A stretch of 64,000 bases of DNA from Lepisosteus oculatus (GCF_040954835.1 NC_090706.1:25553148-25617147), one strand, 5' to 3'; positions 50,901 through 61,550 are shown, numbered from the stretch's first letter. The notes: generated from the sequence alone by a model not told the origin. Numbers and translations are program-made.

Positions 50901-53900
50901 AAGGAAATGAATACTTTGGCCTGGTAACTCTTGTACTCACAATGTCCTTTTTTAATAATGTGCGAGTCCAATGTAAATTTTAAAAACATCAATTGAGTCA
51001 TTCAGGTGTTTTTTATAAGAACATAGCTACAATACCTGTGTATGTAAATCCAATAAACAATTGTCACCAGTAGGACAAAAGTAAAGTGTTTTCTCATGAA
51101 ACCAGGAATATTTAAAAGATGTTTTTCACATGTTTGACTTACTCTACCTCATGTCACAGTTCCAGACAATCTCCTTTTTACCACATTGCCCTGCAATGAC
51201 TATCGGTACAATCTGTGAGTACGAATGGGAAAGAAAATCAGAACGCACCCTTCCAGTGACGAGAGGAATTGTTGCTTCAGCTTTGGTTCTTTCAGCTTCG
51301 TCGTAAGATGGGAGTGATGTGGCAACATTGTAAGAAGGTGGTTTTGGAAACCCTGCCTCATCTTTATAATCAAAGTAAGCTAAAATAGAAAAAAAGGACA
51401 TTTTTTTTCCAACAAACAATACAACATATTTTGCTCCCAAGTATAATCAGCTACAAGAAGATAGTAGTTTGAACAGTAGGTTTACTTAATTCATGCAGTT
51501 TAATGTCCCAAAATATGTACATTTTTCTTAAAAAGCAGTGACCAACTGTGGTACTGTAAAACCACAACCCTAATCTTCCTTAATCTTCTATTTGTAAAAA
51601 CTGTAAGACTACTTTCTACCAGTAAAACTGATCATGTCAATTAAATCACGAAATACCAATACCCTTCAGAAAAACAATACAATTCATCTCTATACTTGAT
51701 TCATAAAATATCCCATGCTTGATTCAAATTAAACTGTTCCAAGGGTTTAGGAATTTGACCATTTAAGGTTAATCTCTAAAACCTGCTGGATTGTGGCTGT
51801 CTAGGACCACGGATAAACCTCAGTGGATAGATGCATTGATAGGTCAAAATGGGAAGTTATAAATACGGGTGACGAGGTAAAAGTAAAATGTGCTTCACTA
51901 GTAGTAGATGTTTCACTAGCATTCTTACTTAGGCTTGCTTACCTGCATTGTCTGCTGCAATGCTGCTGTATGGAGGAGGGGCATCAGAAGCAGCTTGGGA
52001 GCTTTCTCCAGGCTCCTCCTCATTCGGCAACTGGAAAAGCAGTAATACCAAAAATAAAATCCCACATTCAACAGCCTGTTGACTTTATATTGCTCATTTT
52101 TAAAGAACTCCCCTTTCCAACAAGCAAGGAAAGGGACTCAAACCTGTAAGTCATTCTCCAGTGAGATCTGCTTTGTGCTCATGTGTCTGTGATGTGCTGA
52201 AAGGATTGAAATATTGCCAGATTACACAATCACTGGAACCTCTTTTAAAGATAGATTCTCATCTAAAAGAGCTTATAAAGAGTACTGCAAATCTCCATTG
52301 CAATGCTACCATTTTGTTCTCTGCCTTGCATCATCCTGCAGAGCTATTTCCCTCTGACCCCCTGAACCCACACACAGCCAAAAAGAAACATCACCCATAA
52401 CGGAACAACACTGAACCCGTCATCCTTTTCACAGTTGTATCTGCCCAGCAAGCTGCTTCACAGAATCAGAGACATTTTCCACTATCTCATTACTAACATT
52501 GCTAATGCTGGGGTTTTGTGGTTTGTGAGCAGTGTGATAGATATCCATACAACACTCATACAATTATTTATTGTAGTGCACAGATACATTACAGCGCTCT
52601 TACACATGCCCATACACACAAATATTGCTGCACTGGATCAGGAGATTTGATGTAATTTTTTTTAACACTGTGAAAACAAAACTGAAGGATTTTTTAAATC
52701 AAATCTGAAAAAAATGTAAAGATTTGGAAATCCAGGCAGTAAAGGCCACAGTTAAACTTTGGAATTCACAAATAAAGTATAAGGACTGACTGAGTTTCCT
52801 TTTTTAGTTGAACCAAGGAAACACTGCTGATGCAGCCAAGAGACTAGCACAGGCTTTCTAAAGGGCTGGCTGACTGACTCTTAGATACCTGGGACTAAAA
52901 AGAACAGTGCTCCATCACCCCTTGTGAAATTTCGTAGTATCGGTTTAATCTTCTCTTTTGAAAATAAATTCATCTTAACTTAATCTTTAAGAGACATACT
53001 TATGTAGTTTTAGAACTCTTGAGAGCTTTAAATGAAACGGTGGCTTTAGAGCTTTCCAGTATTTCTCTAGTTGTATAATCGTGGTGTTACTCAAAATTCA
53101 GCCTGTTCTAGCACTGCCACGTTTGAAGTACTCGGCACATTTCTGTAACTCATATCCTGAATAGGATGTCTTTTGTCTGCTTGGGTAACCAAATGAATCA
53201 TCTTTTACCTCACATGACATGCACATTTTGCTGAGGGATCGAAACCATTGCTTGTGATTGAAAACAGGGAAATGTCAGTAACAGATTATACAGAATTCAA
53301 TTTCTATTCTTAAATGGATCTACTGTAAAAAAAAAACCTAAGAAAATACAAAAGGGGACATTAACTCTGGAAGCATAGATAAGCTTTTCCATTAATCGGT
53401 TTGGCAAGCTGAAAAATAAAATTTTCATTGTAAATGAAAGCCTGTAGTTTCATGTACATTTCTTTCAGAAATCCACTACATGTATGTATAGCAGGCTGGC
53501 AAGGGTGGTGAGAATTTTACGTTACTTATGGAAACACTTTCACAAGATTTTGTTTGCTACAGCTAGGACTACTCCCCTATTCCATAATAATAACCTATTA
53601 CAATAAATAAGCTATTACAGTTAAAACTAAGGATAATTAGAAGGAAGGTTTCTACTAATTACAATTCCTTAGTGTCCTACAATAAAAAGAGACAGGTCTA
53701 GATAATGCTGCACAAGGGAGGGAGAAGATTTAGTACCTTGAAACACAAAAGCACCCTATTCATGAGGAAGACTGAAAATTCTTCTAATCTATATCTTCCA
53801 ATTCTCTTCTCTGAAAAGTGTTAGTGTTGAAAACTAGAATGCTTACAACGGTAAGCATTTCTGCCTTGCAACTCTAGGGTCATGCATTCATTTCCATGCC

Positions 53901-55965
53901 CAGGGTGCTATCTGGGTGCAGCCTGTATGTTCAAATGGGTTTCCTCCAGGTGCTCCAGTCTCCACCCATAATTGGCTTTTGGGAACACTGACTCTGGTGT
54001 GACTGTGTGTACCCTGCAATGGACTGATATCTCCTGTCCAGGGTGTGCCCTGCCTTGTGCCCATAGCTGGACAGGACAGGCTCCAGCTTCATCATAACCT
54101 TGCATTGGATGAAGCAATTATAAAATGGCTGGATGGATTATTCATCACTGTGAAATTGAAACTAGTTTGACATAATAATGCTGTACTAATGTATGCTTAA
54201 GCAACATATTAAATGCTATGCTTGTGGTTTTCTAAGAAACCTTAATATAAACTGAAAGTGTAAAATGAGTAGTTATTTGTTAGTGTTTACATTACATTAG
54301 GACTTGATTATACAAGTCAAAGGAAACGAAGTGAGCTTTTCACAAATCACATGAATTCTTCAGTAATTCCACAAGCTAGGTACTGCTGTAAAATTCCAAT
54401 AGCATGCATGATGACTACAGAGTAGGGGAGGTTTGAGGTTGATTTTTTGTATTAAACATGTCTCTCATTTCTGACTCACTACCTAAAAAACAGTGGAGAA
54501 AGTTAAATAGCTGAATTCTATGCACAACAAAACTTCACATTAAAGGCCGTCTTAATCTCTTTTGATTTTCACAAAACCTAAGAAACAATTCTGGCCAAAC
54601 AACCACAATCAAAGAATAATTCCTACTTCAAGACTGTGATTGTTACATTTTGTATATTAGAATATGAAGATCATGTAGGAAACAAAGCCAAATACAGAAG
54701 CTCGATGATGATAATTTGCTGAGAAGCAGTCATTGCTGTAAGCAGGAAGGAGGTATTCATCATTGAAATGCATCTCATTTTGGAGTGATTTTGATTATCT
54801 AAAGAATGCGTTTTAAATGTCAAAATTTTGTTATGGGAAGCTGGGGTTGAGTGGATACCGAATTACTTTATAAAGACTTAACATGAGGGATAGTGTACAG
54901 CACAGAGCTGCTCCGGCCATGTAAGCCAATTATATTATTTTCTTTAAATAGATTTGCGCATTAAAAAGCCTTGAGCACACCTTTATATGTAGCTATCAGT
55001 AATGCTACCAGTAGTAATGTATTTAATAGTTTACATCTTGATTCATTTATTAAATGTCAGAGCTGAGATCTATCTTTTGTAAAAGCATTACATTTGATCT
55101 AAACCATTTTTGCATTTTACAAATTAACAGATCGTAATAAAACTAGTAAAAGTCTATATTTAAAAAGATACCTTCGTCTCAAATCGTAAAACAAAACAAT
55201 GCCAGTCCCTCATACATATCGTGTTATATAATGCTATCAAATGCATAATTTAGTCCCTCTTCCTGTTTTGTGTTTTGAGACCAGAATCTACCAATTATGT
55301 CTACCAAATGAAACCTTTGGCCTACTTTGGTGACGCTTAACTACAATAAAAGAATATAGCGAACATTTGTTGAAATATACAGAAAAGGTGAAATGGTTTC
55401 ATAGACACATTTTCCTAATGTAGAAAATAACGAAAACCCCCCACCTTGATAACGTCATTGTAGCCATTGTTTTCATATATACGTTATACTTTAAACAGTA
55501 TCTGCCCAAAGACCATGAATAACATTCGTCTAATACTGCCTAAATACTATTTCAGATCGGTTAAACCAGACAGAAATGCCTCTATTATTTAGATCAAAAT
55601 GTTAGGAAGATGTCAAACCAAATCCTGAAGGCTTTCGATTTAAAACTTAATTCGCACTTCTTACCTACTCCGGGTCTCGTCGACTCAAAATGTAGATTAA
55701 AATAAGTTTTTGTTTTATCTTAACAGAAAAATTTAAAGGTCTGTAGGCGAAACATCAGGAATTATTAATCATTTGGCCTTGACCGGCTTAATACTGTATA
55801 ACATTTCAAAACAATCGGGCCTAATATCCTCAATACATCACCGGTGTTTCCTACACGAAGTAAAAGCTGCCGTCCCTTGAATAGACGGTTCGGCCTTCCG
55901 TTTTCACCCGGTCCGCTAAACTAACTTCCACTTACCTGCTGGTATCTACTGCTTTGCTCAGCCAT
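47850..55965 (-). CDS. ndfip1: NEDD4 family-interacting protein 1 (7 coding exons)
   Basis: Coding exons on the - strand: 55936-55965, 51943-52030, 51249-51379, 50130-50217, 49023-49147, 48749-48815, 47850-47956. They sum to 636 nt, giving 211 residues (human form about 221), and every junction phase closes. Ndfip1 is a three-span endosomal/Golgi membrane adaptor that recruits and activates NEDD4-family HECT ubiquitin ligases such as NEDD4 and ITCH. The cytosolic N-terminus has three PY motifs that bind WW domains: PPPY (28-31), PPSY (53-56) and LPSY (62-65). Membrane segments lie at about 106-128, 134-153 and 167-182. The C-terminus ends RTRVLFIY. The start MAEQSSRYQQ has a good context (A at -3, G at +4), but the frame is open upstream. 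The gene lies convergent to spry4, as in mammals, which supports ndfip1 over ndfip2. A possible extra 51-nt exon at 50683-50733 is listed separately. Confidence 0.96.
48749..48815 (-). CDS. ndfip1: ndfip1 coding exon 6
   Basis: Encodes FSTYFPGYFDGQYWLWWVFL plus VL and the first base of a Gly codon. The flanks are CATTTCAG and GTGAGTG. Starts the third membrane segment. Confidence 0.94.
49023..49147 (-). CDS. ndfip1: ndfip1 coding exon 5
   Basis: Completes the split Met113 codon and encodes residues 114-154, including most of membrane segments 1 and 2 (AFLFNWIGFFLSFCL, GRYGAISGFGLSLIKWIL). The flanks are CATTTTCAG and GTAAGA. Confidence 0.95.
50130..50217 (-). CDS. ndfip1: ndfip1 coding exon 4
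   Basis: Encodes DDDFVARDDFDDADQLRIGN and the beginning of membrane segment 1. The flanks are CTGTTTCAG and GTGAGTG. The acidic DDFDDADQLRIGNDG block is a hallmark of NDFIP proteins. Confidence 0.95.
50683..50733 (-). CDS. ndfip1: Candidate in-frame cassette exon of ndfip1 (51 nt)
   Basis: Between exons 3 and 4, both phase 0 at this junction, a segment reads HRERLDTFDDVTGNSLE without a stop. It is bounded by CGTACAG on the 5' side and GAG|GTACAG on the 3' side. It would add 17 mostly polar/acidic residues after Arg83, between the PY motifs and membrane segment 1, giving a 228-residue form. The DTFDD wording resembles the nearby acidic repeats. The polypyrimidine tract is weak, which would suit a regulated exon. 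It could also be a chance open segment. Confidence 0.5.
51249..51379 (-). CDS. ndfip1: ndfip1 coding exon 3
   Basis: Encodes residues 41-83, with FDYKDEAGFPKPPSYN, LPSYDEAERTKAEA and TIPLVTGR. Contains the second and third PY motifs. The flanks are TATTTTAG and GTGCGT. Reading on past the donor gives the unrelated tail VRSDFLSH..., which is intron. Confidence 0.95.
51943..52030 (-). CDS. ndfip1: ndfip1 coding exon 2
   Basis: Encodes LPNEEEPGESSQAASDAPPP and YSSIAADNA, with the first PY motif PPPY. The flanks are GCTTTTCCAG and GTAAGC. Confidence 0.94.
52031..55935 (-). other. ndfip1: ndfip1 intron 1
   Basis: A 3.9-kb intron bounded by GTAAGT and TTTTCCAG. It holds one copy of the dispersed fish repeat (53840-54150) and otherwise AT-rich sequence. 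A CpG-bearing stretch near 55640-55690 contains a donor-like AG|GTAAGAAG on the - strand, a possible alternative first exon but unsupported. Confidence 0.7.
53840..54150 (+). repeat. Dispersed fish repeat with tRNA-like head and GGATGGAT tail
   Basis: A nearly complete copy: 'ctgccttgcaactctagggtc', 'gtatgttcaaatgggtttcctccaggtgctccagtc', 'ctgcaatggactgatatctcctgtccagggtgtgccctgccttgtgccc', 'ggacaggctccagc', then 'atggctggatgg'. It lies antisense in ndfip1 intron 1. The - strand frame at 53908-54117 is part of the repeat, not a gene. Confidence 0.8.
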
Positions 55966-56180
55966 TCTTCCGTCAGCGCAAAAGCCTTTAATAAAGTAAT
56001 GTAAGCAAACCAGATTGTAAAGATTTATCCCCGACTTATTCTTTTTGTGCCAAATCTGTGTAAAATGAAAGAAACGCCTCGTCTGCCAGGCTCTGAAATT
56101 CCACAGGGGGACACGTTTCCACCCTTTTCCCCGCAGCTCAGCAATGGCAGTCCGTGCGATATAACGAAACAAGGTCGAAT
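55840..56180 (-). promoter_or_regulatory. ndfip1: ndfip1 promoter / 5'UTR CpG-rich region
   Basis: CpG density rises sharply here (for example CGGTTCGGCC, CCCGGTCCGC, CCGTCAGCGC, CCGTGCGATATAACG), centred on coding exon 1, as expected for a housekeeping CpG-island promoter. The transcription start is not determinable. The frame stays open upstream of the ATG to an ATG at 56170-56172. Confidence 0.6.
55936..55965 (-). CDS. ndfip1: ndfip1 coding exon 1 (start codon)
   Basis: Ten codons, MAEQSSRYQQ, ending at CAG|GTAAGT. SRYQQ is conserved with the mammalian N-terminus, where it follows a longer hydrophobic leader. The ATG sits in GAAGAATGGC, a strong initiation context. Confidence 0.9.
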
Positions 56181-57144
56181 ACTGCCACCCCAGACCAAAC
56201 CACGACTTCTACTGAAGATGCTTTCTTTTTTCTGCTGTGTATTTTTCCATACTGTGGCATGTTTTATAATAATAAAACGATTATACAGACGTTTATAGTA
56301 GTCATTTAATTATTTTTTATTTATTCATGGTTTTCCAAGTATATCCCAGAAAACAAAAATAAATTTAAATCCAAGTTGGTTTTGCTGCTGATTATCATAA
56401 TAATTTTCACAACGTTATTTAATTATTTTTGTGGATAAGTTCTTGTTATCAAACCTATCATTAAGCATTAACAGGCCTAATTATGTTATTTTATTTTGAT
56501 TTTTATAACGATAATATTTTTATTATAGTTATTATTTTTTTAGTTATTATTTTTATTATAATAGTATGAGTCCTTTGAGTTGAATAACTCAAGACAGTGA
56601 GAGTGCAATCGTTCTACAGTGTAATTTTACACAGTGAGCTTTCATACCTTTTAAAAATAAGTGTGACATCCTCTTTCCCTAAATCCATTTGGGTTATTTC
56701 TAAGTATTGTTAAGAGAGATCATTTATTAAGAAAGCAAATCTCATTATGCAAGCAAATTAACTTACAAATAAATGTCAACTATGTGTAAGGCTTTCAAAT
56801 CTTTATAATATTTAGGGTAAACAAATTTGGTCAAATCAATAATATTGCTGGTATGTTTCAAGTGTAAGTCAAACACAGATGGGCATGCAGTATTGCAGAC
56901 AGGTTACAAAGGCCGTGATCTCCCCTCTTTTGTATGTTTTCTGATATTCTTGTGCTCTTGTGCCTAAAAATGTCTTAATTTCTTAATTTAGAATTTCCCC
57001 TGGTTTGAGTTTGTTTTCTTAAATTTTATTTACTTATTTCTCCATGGATACCAAGTTTGATGTAACTGGTATCTTATTAGACAGTCTGACAACTTTTAAA
57101 CTTTATTAATTCATAATCAGTAAAAAACCTGCACTGGAAAAAAA
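56181..57144. other. Spacer between ndfip1 promoter and endou-like 3' end
   Basis: Very AT-rich, with an ATTATTTTTATTAT-type low-complexity tract at about 56440-56570. No gene seen. Confidence 0.6.
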
Positions 57145-57240
57145 CGCAGTCTGAATTGTGCCTTTTATTGTGGAATGGAAAGGATAAAAACAATACTGCT
57201 GACAGTCACTGAAAGCTTTGCAAGTTGGTGGAAAACAAGG
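57145..57240 (-). terminator. endou-like 3'UTR with poly(A) signal
   Basis: On the - strand, AATAAA at 57164-57169 follows the stop codon by about 70 bases, giving a short 3'UTR. Confidence 0.65.
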
Positions 57241-57492
57241 TCAGTTTCTTAGGTACTTTATGAGAATGGGATAGGTGGTCCCTATGTGCTTCTGGTTGTA
57301 GTGGTGGCAGACAATCTCTACTTCATAGATGCTGAAAGACACTTTAACTCTTTCATTAGGGGAAGTCAAAAAACAGAGGGTGTAGAGAGCAAACTCGAAC
57401 TCAGGACTGACTCCAATGAAGATACTGCCTTTGGGCTTGATCCCATTCTTCCAGCTGAACTGGAGGGCCAGAATATGCTTCTCCTCATCAGG
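57241..57492 (-). CDS. endou: endou-like coding exon 6 (stop codon)
   Basis: Acceptor GTCACCTAG; encodes PDEEKHILALQFSWKNGIK and onward to the TGA at 57241-57243. Contains catalytic Lys218 and the SPEFEFALYT block. The + strand frame at 57286-57603 is its shadow. Confidence 0.92.
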   Translation of the reverse strand, partial: PDEEKHILALQFSWKNGIKPKGSIFIGVSPEFEFALYTLCFLTSPNERVKVSFSIYEVEIVCHHYNQKHIGTTYPILIKYLRN

Positions 57493-60400
57493 CTAGGTGA
57501 CCACAAAGATCAAAAGAGGAAACAAGAGTTAACCATGTTATACCTTGATCTTATTCACAATTCAGTACTGACAAACAAGATGAATACGATGTTAAAAGAT
57601 TAATTTGAATTTCTGTTTAATCACAGGCTTTGTAGAACTGAATATCAGGGACAACTGTATTCTGCATGTAAGCCTTCATACGTCTCACTTTGCCTGCAAA
57701 GGCAAACTACTGTATAGTACAACTACACAGCATTTAATTTGTCCAAACCGTTAAAACGGTGTTTTTCTAACTTGGGGTCCAAGATGAGGCAGATTTAAAA
57801 AAAAACATAAATCATTTAAAACATGACTTAAGCTCGGGCACGTGCAGCTTCTTTGTTTGATCAAACCTATATATTTTAAGGTAAACTTAAAGGTGTGATT
57901 TTCCATGTATTCTTAATTTTACTTAAATTTAAATATATTAATCCATCTTTTTCATTCTGTAGTAGGTATTAAAAACTGACCGTCAATGACTATTTAAGTG
58001 GTGCGAAAACATTTTGAAAACCAAAGGGGTACTGGCTGCAGAAAAGGCTGCTTTAAAATAACGCGCTGCCCCCTGGTGGCAAAATATATAAGGAAGACTG
58101 AATATGGTTTCTAGATCCATGCATCCATTTTCTAACCACTTCATAAAATTCAGTGTTGTGGGATGAGCAGGAGCCTATCCTGGCAAGCAATGGGTATAAG
58201 GTGGGGTTCAACCTGGACTGGACGCCAGTCCATCACAGGGCACACACACTCACACTAGGACCAATTTTCCCAGTAGGTTTGTGAACTGTGGGAGGAAACC
58301 AGAGCACCCAGAGGAAACCCATGTGAACATTTTATAACACTCATAATGCTATTTCAACATAAGGTGTGTTACATTTTGTACTTTGTTGTTTGTGTAGTGA
58401 TCAAAGTCCAACTTCAATAATCCAGCCATCTTAAGAATCATGTCAAGGAGTCTGTAATCACCACTGTTCATAGACCTATTCACTTAATAATTAATTTTTC
58501 AAAAATAAAAAACAACACTTGGAGTTAGTAGCGCATAATAGGTATTAATAGCAAATAGTGAAATATGATGATATGGTTGTGAGCTTGGAAAACCCAAAAT
58601 TGTCTTTAAAAACCTGAAAAAAATAATCTAGGGAAGATAAACCTGTTTCTTTTTTTAACAAAACAACTAACCCATAAAGAATTTATCTCACGCAAAGCTA
58701 TTTAGAAACAAATATTTATCTTCCATAAAATTGGTAAAATGACAGTGCTTTAGATGAGACATGAACATCTGTGAATCCCATGATTTAGCTCACGCATAGC
58801 TCTGAAAAAAAGGAATTAATCATCTGCACTGGAAACATTCAGTGCAGCACCTTGGGTGTTATGCAGTATCAAAAAAGCAAATACACAGGTAAATTCTCAG
58901 CTTCTAATCCTAAACAGTTTGCTCACTTGAGGTGAATTTGCATCCAGACTGTAACCCCTGTAGTCAACGTGTCCCAGCTTTTCCTGCAGATATAACTGGA
59001 TCCAGTTGTGGAAGCCGATGACAGTACGGCCTCCTCGCGTCTCTCCCACAAACACATGTTCAAAGCCTGACGAGTCCGGCCTGAAGGAAAGACAGGATAC
59101 AGATATCAAACTCCTTATTTGTGTGGGTTTGCTGAAACAGTTAAAAAAATTCTCACACTCTCACCATGGGTCACCTTTCCATCCCTCCATTTTCTAACCG
59201 CACTTCCAATTCAGGGTTGTTGGGAAAGTCAGAGCCTATCTCGGCAAGCTGCAGGCTGAAGGCGGGGTACACACCATGGAAGGGATGCCAGGCCATCACA
59301 GGACACAGGCAGACACAGACAATACTGACATTAGGGCCAATTTTCCCAGAATCCAGTTAATCTACCAGTATGTCTTTGGACTGTGGGAGGAAACTAGAGC
59401 ACCCAGTGGAAACCCGTATGAACACATAGAGATCATAGAAACTCCACACAGACAGCATCCCAGTCTGGATTTGAACTGAGGGCCCATTATTATTTTATCT
59501 TGTATATATACGGTTCTTTCCTTTGGGAATACCCCTTTGTTTACTGACCAAACAAAGGGACTCACTGTCCCTGGTGTGAGTGAGTGAGTGTGTGTCTGTG
59601 TGTCTGCCCTGTAATGGACTGGTGTCCTGTCCAGGGTGTTCCCTGCCTTGAGCCTGTTGCTTGCTGGGATAGGTTCCAGCTCCAACATTGATCCTGTATT
59701 GGATAAAGTGGTTAGAAGAGGACCATTTATCAGAGATTATTCACCTATATTCCTTCCCACTCAATCCGAAATTCAGGTGGTGGAGAAAACAGGAGGTGAA
59801 GAGTGTACACAACTTTACTCCTAAAAAAACAGGAAATAAGTCCACACTAGGGTAATAAAAAAAATCCTTTTGCCTACCTGGTAGATCCTCTTCTGGCATA
59901 TAGCTCAAACCAGATGCGGTAGAGCTGCTTTTTGAATTTTTCAGTGTCCTCAGGAGATAGCTGCTTTTCCACGAGATATTTGTGGGCGATCTATGGTGAA
60001 AGCATAAGAACAAGTACCAGAAAGGTTAATGTTACTGTGTCCCACTGGATAATGTCACCACTTTTTCCTTATGTTTTTTGATTGAAAGATTAACAGATTT
60101 CCAAAGGATTCCTTCACACACAAAAACGTAAAAAAGGCCATAAGTGGAGATCAAGAGCAGAGGTCAAATAGAAGGCACACCTTATTTGTATTTGTGGGTG
60201 TTGGAACAAATTGTCCAGCACAGCTGTTGAAGAGTGGGATTCTTTAAGACCATCTGGCTAGTTTAGCAAATCATTAAGAATGGGCTTCCTCTCATTTGCA
60301 GCACTTATTGTATTCTTACATTTTATATATTAATATTACTAGAATAGCCTGCATAAATGTGTAGTTACATTTGAAAATAACAGAAACATACCCTACAGTA

Positions 60401-61550
60401 TAGTTTATATAGGTTTAATAATGTATCTAAACCTATAGTATATATAAAGTGCAGACCTACTCAAGTATTTTCACTATCAATCCTGAACTCTGACTGAAAA
60501 TGTCTTTAGACAATACTAGAAATCCAGCTTGGAAGCAGTGAAATGCCAGGAAAAAAATTCAACTTCAACATTCAACATCGACCTTCTTCCACTGGTCAGA
60601 GGTAAGCAGCTACCTTCATGGTGGGAGTGTTCATGACCGAGTTGAGGAACCTGTGGTTTTCAGCTTCCTCTTCTGGGGTCACGACCTCAGGCTCGCCTGT
60701 ATCACTTTCATAGTTGTCAAGGAGAGAGATGAAGGCTAAAGTGGACAGATCAGAACAAGTCTTCAACTGAATCATGTGGGACACAGGGGATGCAGAGAAA
60801 AATACCAGCCCTGGGTCATGTTAAAACCGGTAGCAAAGGTAGGAATATGCAGTTATTGCTTGAAAAAAAACTCACCAAGGAAGGTTTCCTTTTTAAAAAT
60901 GTTTTCATCCACAAATGTGAACAATGGTGAAGTAGCCCCATCATTTCCATCATCATTGGACTGCGTGATACCCGCCTTTTCCTCCAATATCATAAAATGG
61001 ACTTGTTAGAGAACTGTCTCAGTGCTACATACAACAGATCAACAGGTCAGACAAGCAACCCTAATCCATTGGCCTGACTGAATTTATAGCTTTCACAATG
61101 ATGGATATTCACCTTTCTCTTATATTGCCATGTGAGGGATATGCTACCAGACTCATGTGATTTCTCTTTGACCAAATGGACATGGAAGTGGGGTTCTAAA
61201 GACTATCAGAATACAGATTCTTAATTCACATGAAGTAAAAAAAAACAATACAATAGCATTGTAGCAAACCTACATTTTCACTTTTGCAGATTAACAATGT
61301 GCTTCTTAATACTAATCCATAACTATGTTTAAGGATTTTATTTAAAAACAAACTATTCTACTTCACGGACACTACCCAAAAACATTTGCTGTAGATTTCA
61401 TGGTAAAAACGTCAAGTTGCCTTTGGCTATCAGCATGGCCACTGGTACCTGCAGAGAAATTCGGTAGTCCTTGCCAGGCTGCAGCCGGTTCATATCATTG
61501 TCCCAAAGCTCTTGTGCCATCGCCGATAGTTCGGGGTCGCTTTCATTCAT
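57241..61550 (-). CDS. endou: EndoU-family poly(U)-specific endoribonuclease (6 coding exons)
   Basis: Coding exons on the - strand: 61449-61550, 60876-60981, 60614-60735, 59878-59990, 58927-59080, 57241-57492. They sum to 849 nt, giving 282 residues, and all phases close. The product is a member of the XendoU family, which cuts single-stranded RNA at uridylates leaving 2',3'-cyclic phosphate ends; Xenopus XendoU also releases intronic snoRNAs. The catalytic triad is visible: His156 (GFEHVFVGE), His172 (GFHNWIQLYLQEK) and Lys218 (WKNGIKPKG), with the same 16- and 46-residue spacings as His162/His178/Lys224 of XendoU. IFIGVSPEFEFALYTLCF and HIGTTYPI are typical C-terminal blocks. The N-terminus (ELWDNDMNRLQPGKDYRISLQ) matches the short frog form; there is no signal peptide or somatomedin-B domain as in human ENDOU, so a cytosolic/nuclear location is likely. 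The exact fish paralogue name (endou, endouc or similar) is uncertain. Confidence 0.92.
57493..58926 (-). other. endou: endou-like intron 5
   Basis: A 1.4-kb intron with an antisense fish repeat at 58105-58325; otherwise AT-rich with nothing recognised. Confidence 0.7.
58105..58325 (-). repeat. Dispersed fish repeat, 3' half (antisense orientation)
   Basis: 'catccattttctaaccacttcat', 'ggagcctatcctggcaagcaatgg', 'ctggactggacgccagtccatcacagggcacacacactcacact' and 'gtgggaggaaaccagagcacccagaggaaaccc' are the reverse complement of the standard tail and middle. Confidence 0.85.
58927..59080 (-). CDS. endou: endou-like coding exon 5 (two catalytic histidines)
   Basis: Encodes PDSSGFEHVFVGETRGGRTV and onward to LDANSPQ, flanked by TTCCTTCAG and GTGAGC. 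Holds His156 and His172. Confidence 0.93.
59175..59480 (-). repeat. Dispersed fish repeat in endou-like intron 4 (antisense orientation)
   Basis: Contains 'cattttctaaccgcacttccaattcagggttgttggg', 'gagcctatctcggcaagctgcagg', 'gtatgtctttggactgtgggaggaaactagagcacccagtggaaaccc' and 'gaaactccacacagacagca', the reverse complement of the standard element. Confidence 0.85.
59560..59725 (+). repeat. Dispersed fish repeat tail in endou-like intron 4 (forward orientation)
   Basis: 'gtctgccctgtaatggactggtgtcctgtccagggtgttccctgccttgagcctgttgcttgctgggataggttccagctcc' then 'ggataaagtggttagaaga'. Complementary to the left part of the copy at 59175-59480, and preceded by a GAGT/GTGT simple tract. Confidence 0.85.
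59878..59990 (-). CDS. endou: endou-like coding exon 4
   Basis: Encodes IAHKYLVEKQLSPEDTEKFK and KQLYRIWFELYARRGST plus two bases of the split Arg148 codon. The flanks are CACCATAG and GTAGGC. Confidence 0.92.
60430..60545 (+). repeat. Copy 1 of a ~110-bp duplicated segment
   Basis: Runs 'cctatagtatatataaagtgcagacctactcaagtattttcactatcaatcctgaac...tgactgaaaat...aatactagaaatccagcttggaagcagtga'. A second copy in the same orientation lies at 63480-63622. It lies in endou-like intron 3, just beside exon 3. Confidence 0.8.
60614..60735 (-). CDS. endou: endou-like coding exon 3
   Basis: Completes the split Ala70 codon and encodes FISLLDNYESDTGEPEVVTP and EEEAENHRFLNSVMNTPTMK. The flanks are CACTTTAG and GTAGCT. 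Confidence 0.93.
60876..60981 (-). CDS. endou: endou-like coding exon 2
   Basis: Encodes EKAGITQSNDDGNDGATSPL and FTFVDENIFKKETFL, ending CTTG|GTGAG. The 3' boundary is firm. The start at 60981 is inferred from phase 0 and the family pattern (SLQ-x-KAG); the acceptor ATATTGGAG is weak, and other in-phase AGs nearby (after GAAAAG or ACGCAG) are possible. Confidence 0.8.
61449..61550 (-). CDS. endou: endou-like coding exon 1 (start codon)
   Basis: Encodes MNESDPELSAMAQELWDNDM and NRLQPGKDYRISLQ, ending CTGCAG|GTACCA. ELWDNDMNR..GKDYRISLQ matches the start of frog XendoU. A second ATG at codon 11 is less likely. A non-coding upstream exon may exist but is not identified. Confidence 0.88.

Noticed and set aside
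51144..51440. 98-codon - strand frame taken as a gene
   Set aside because: It is ndfip1 exon 3 with intron sequence read through on both sides; only 51249-51379 is coding.
57286..57603. 105-codon + frame
   Set aside because: Antisense shadow of endou-like exon 6.
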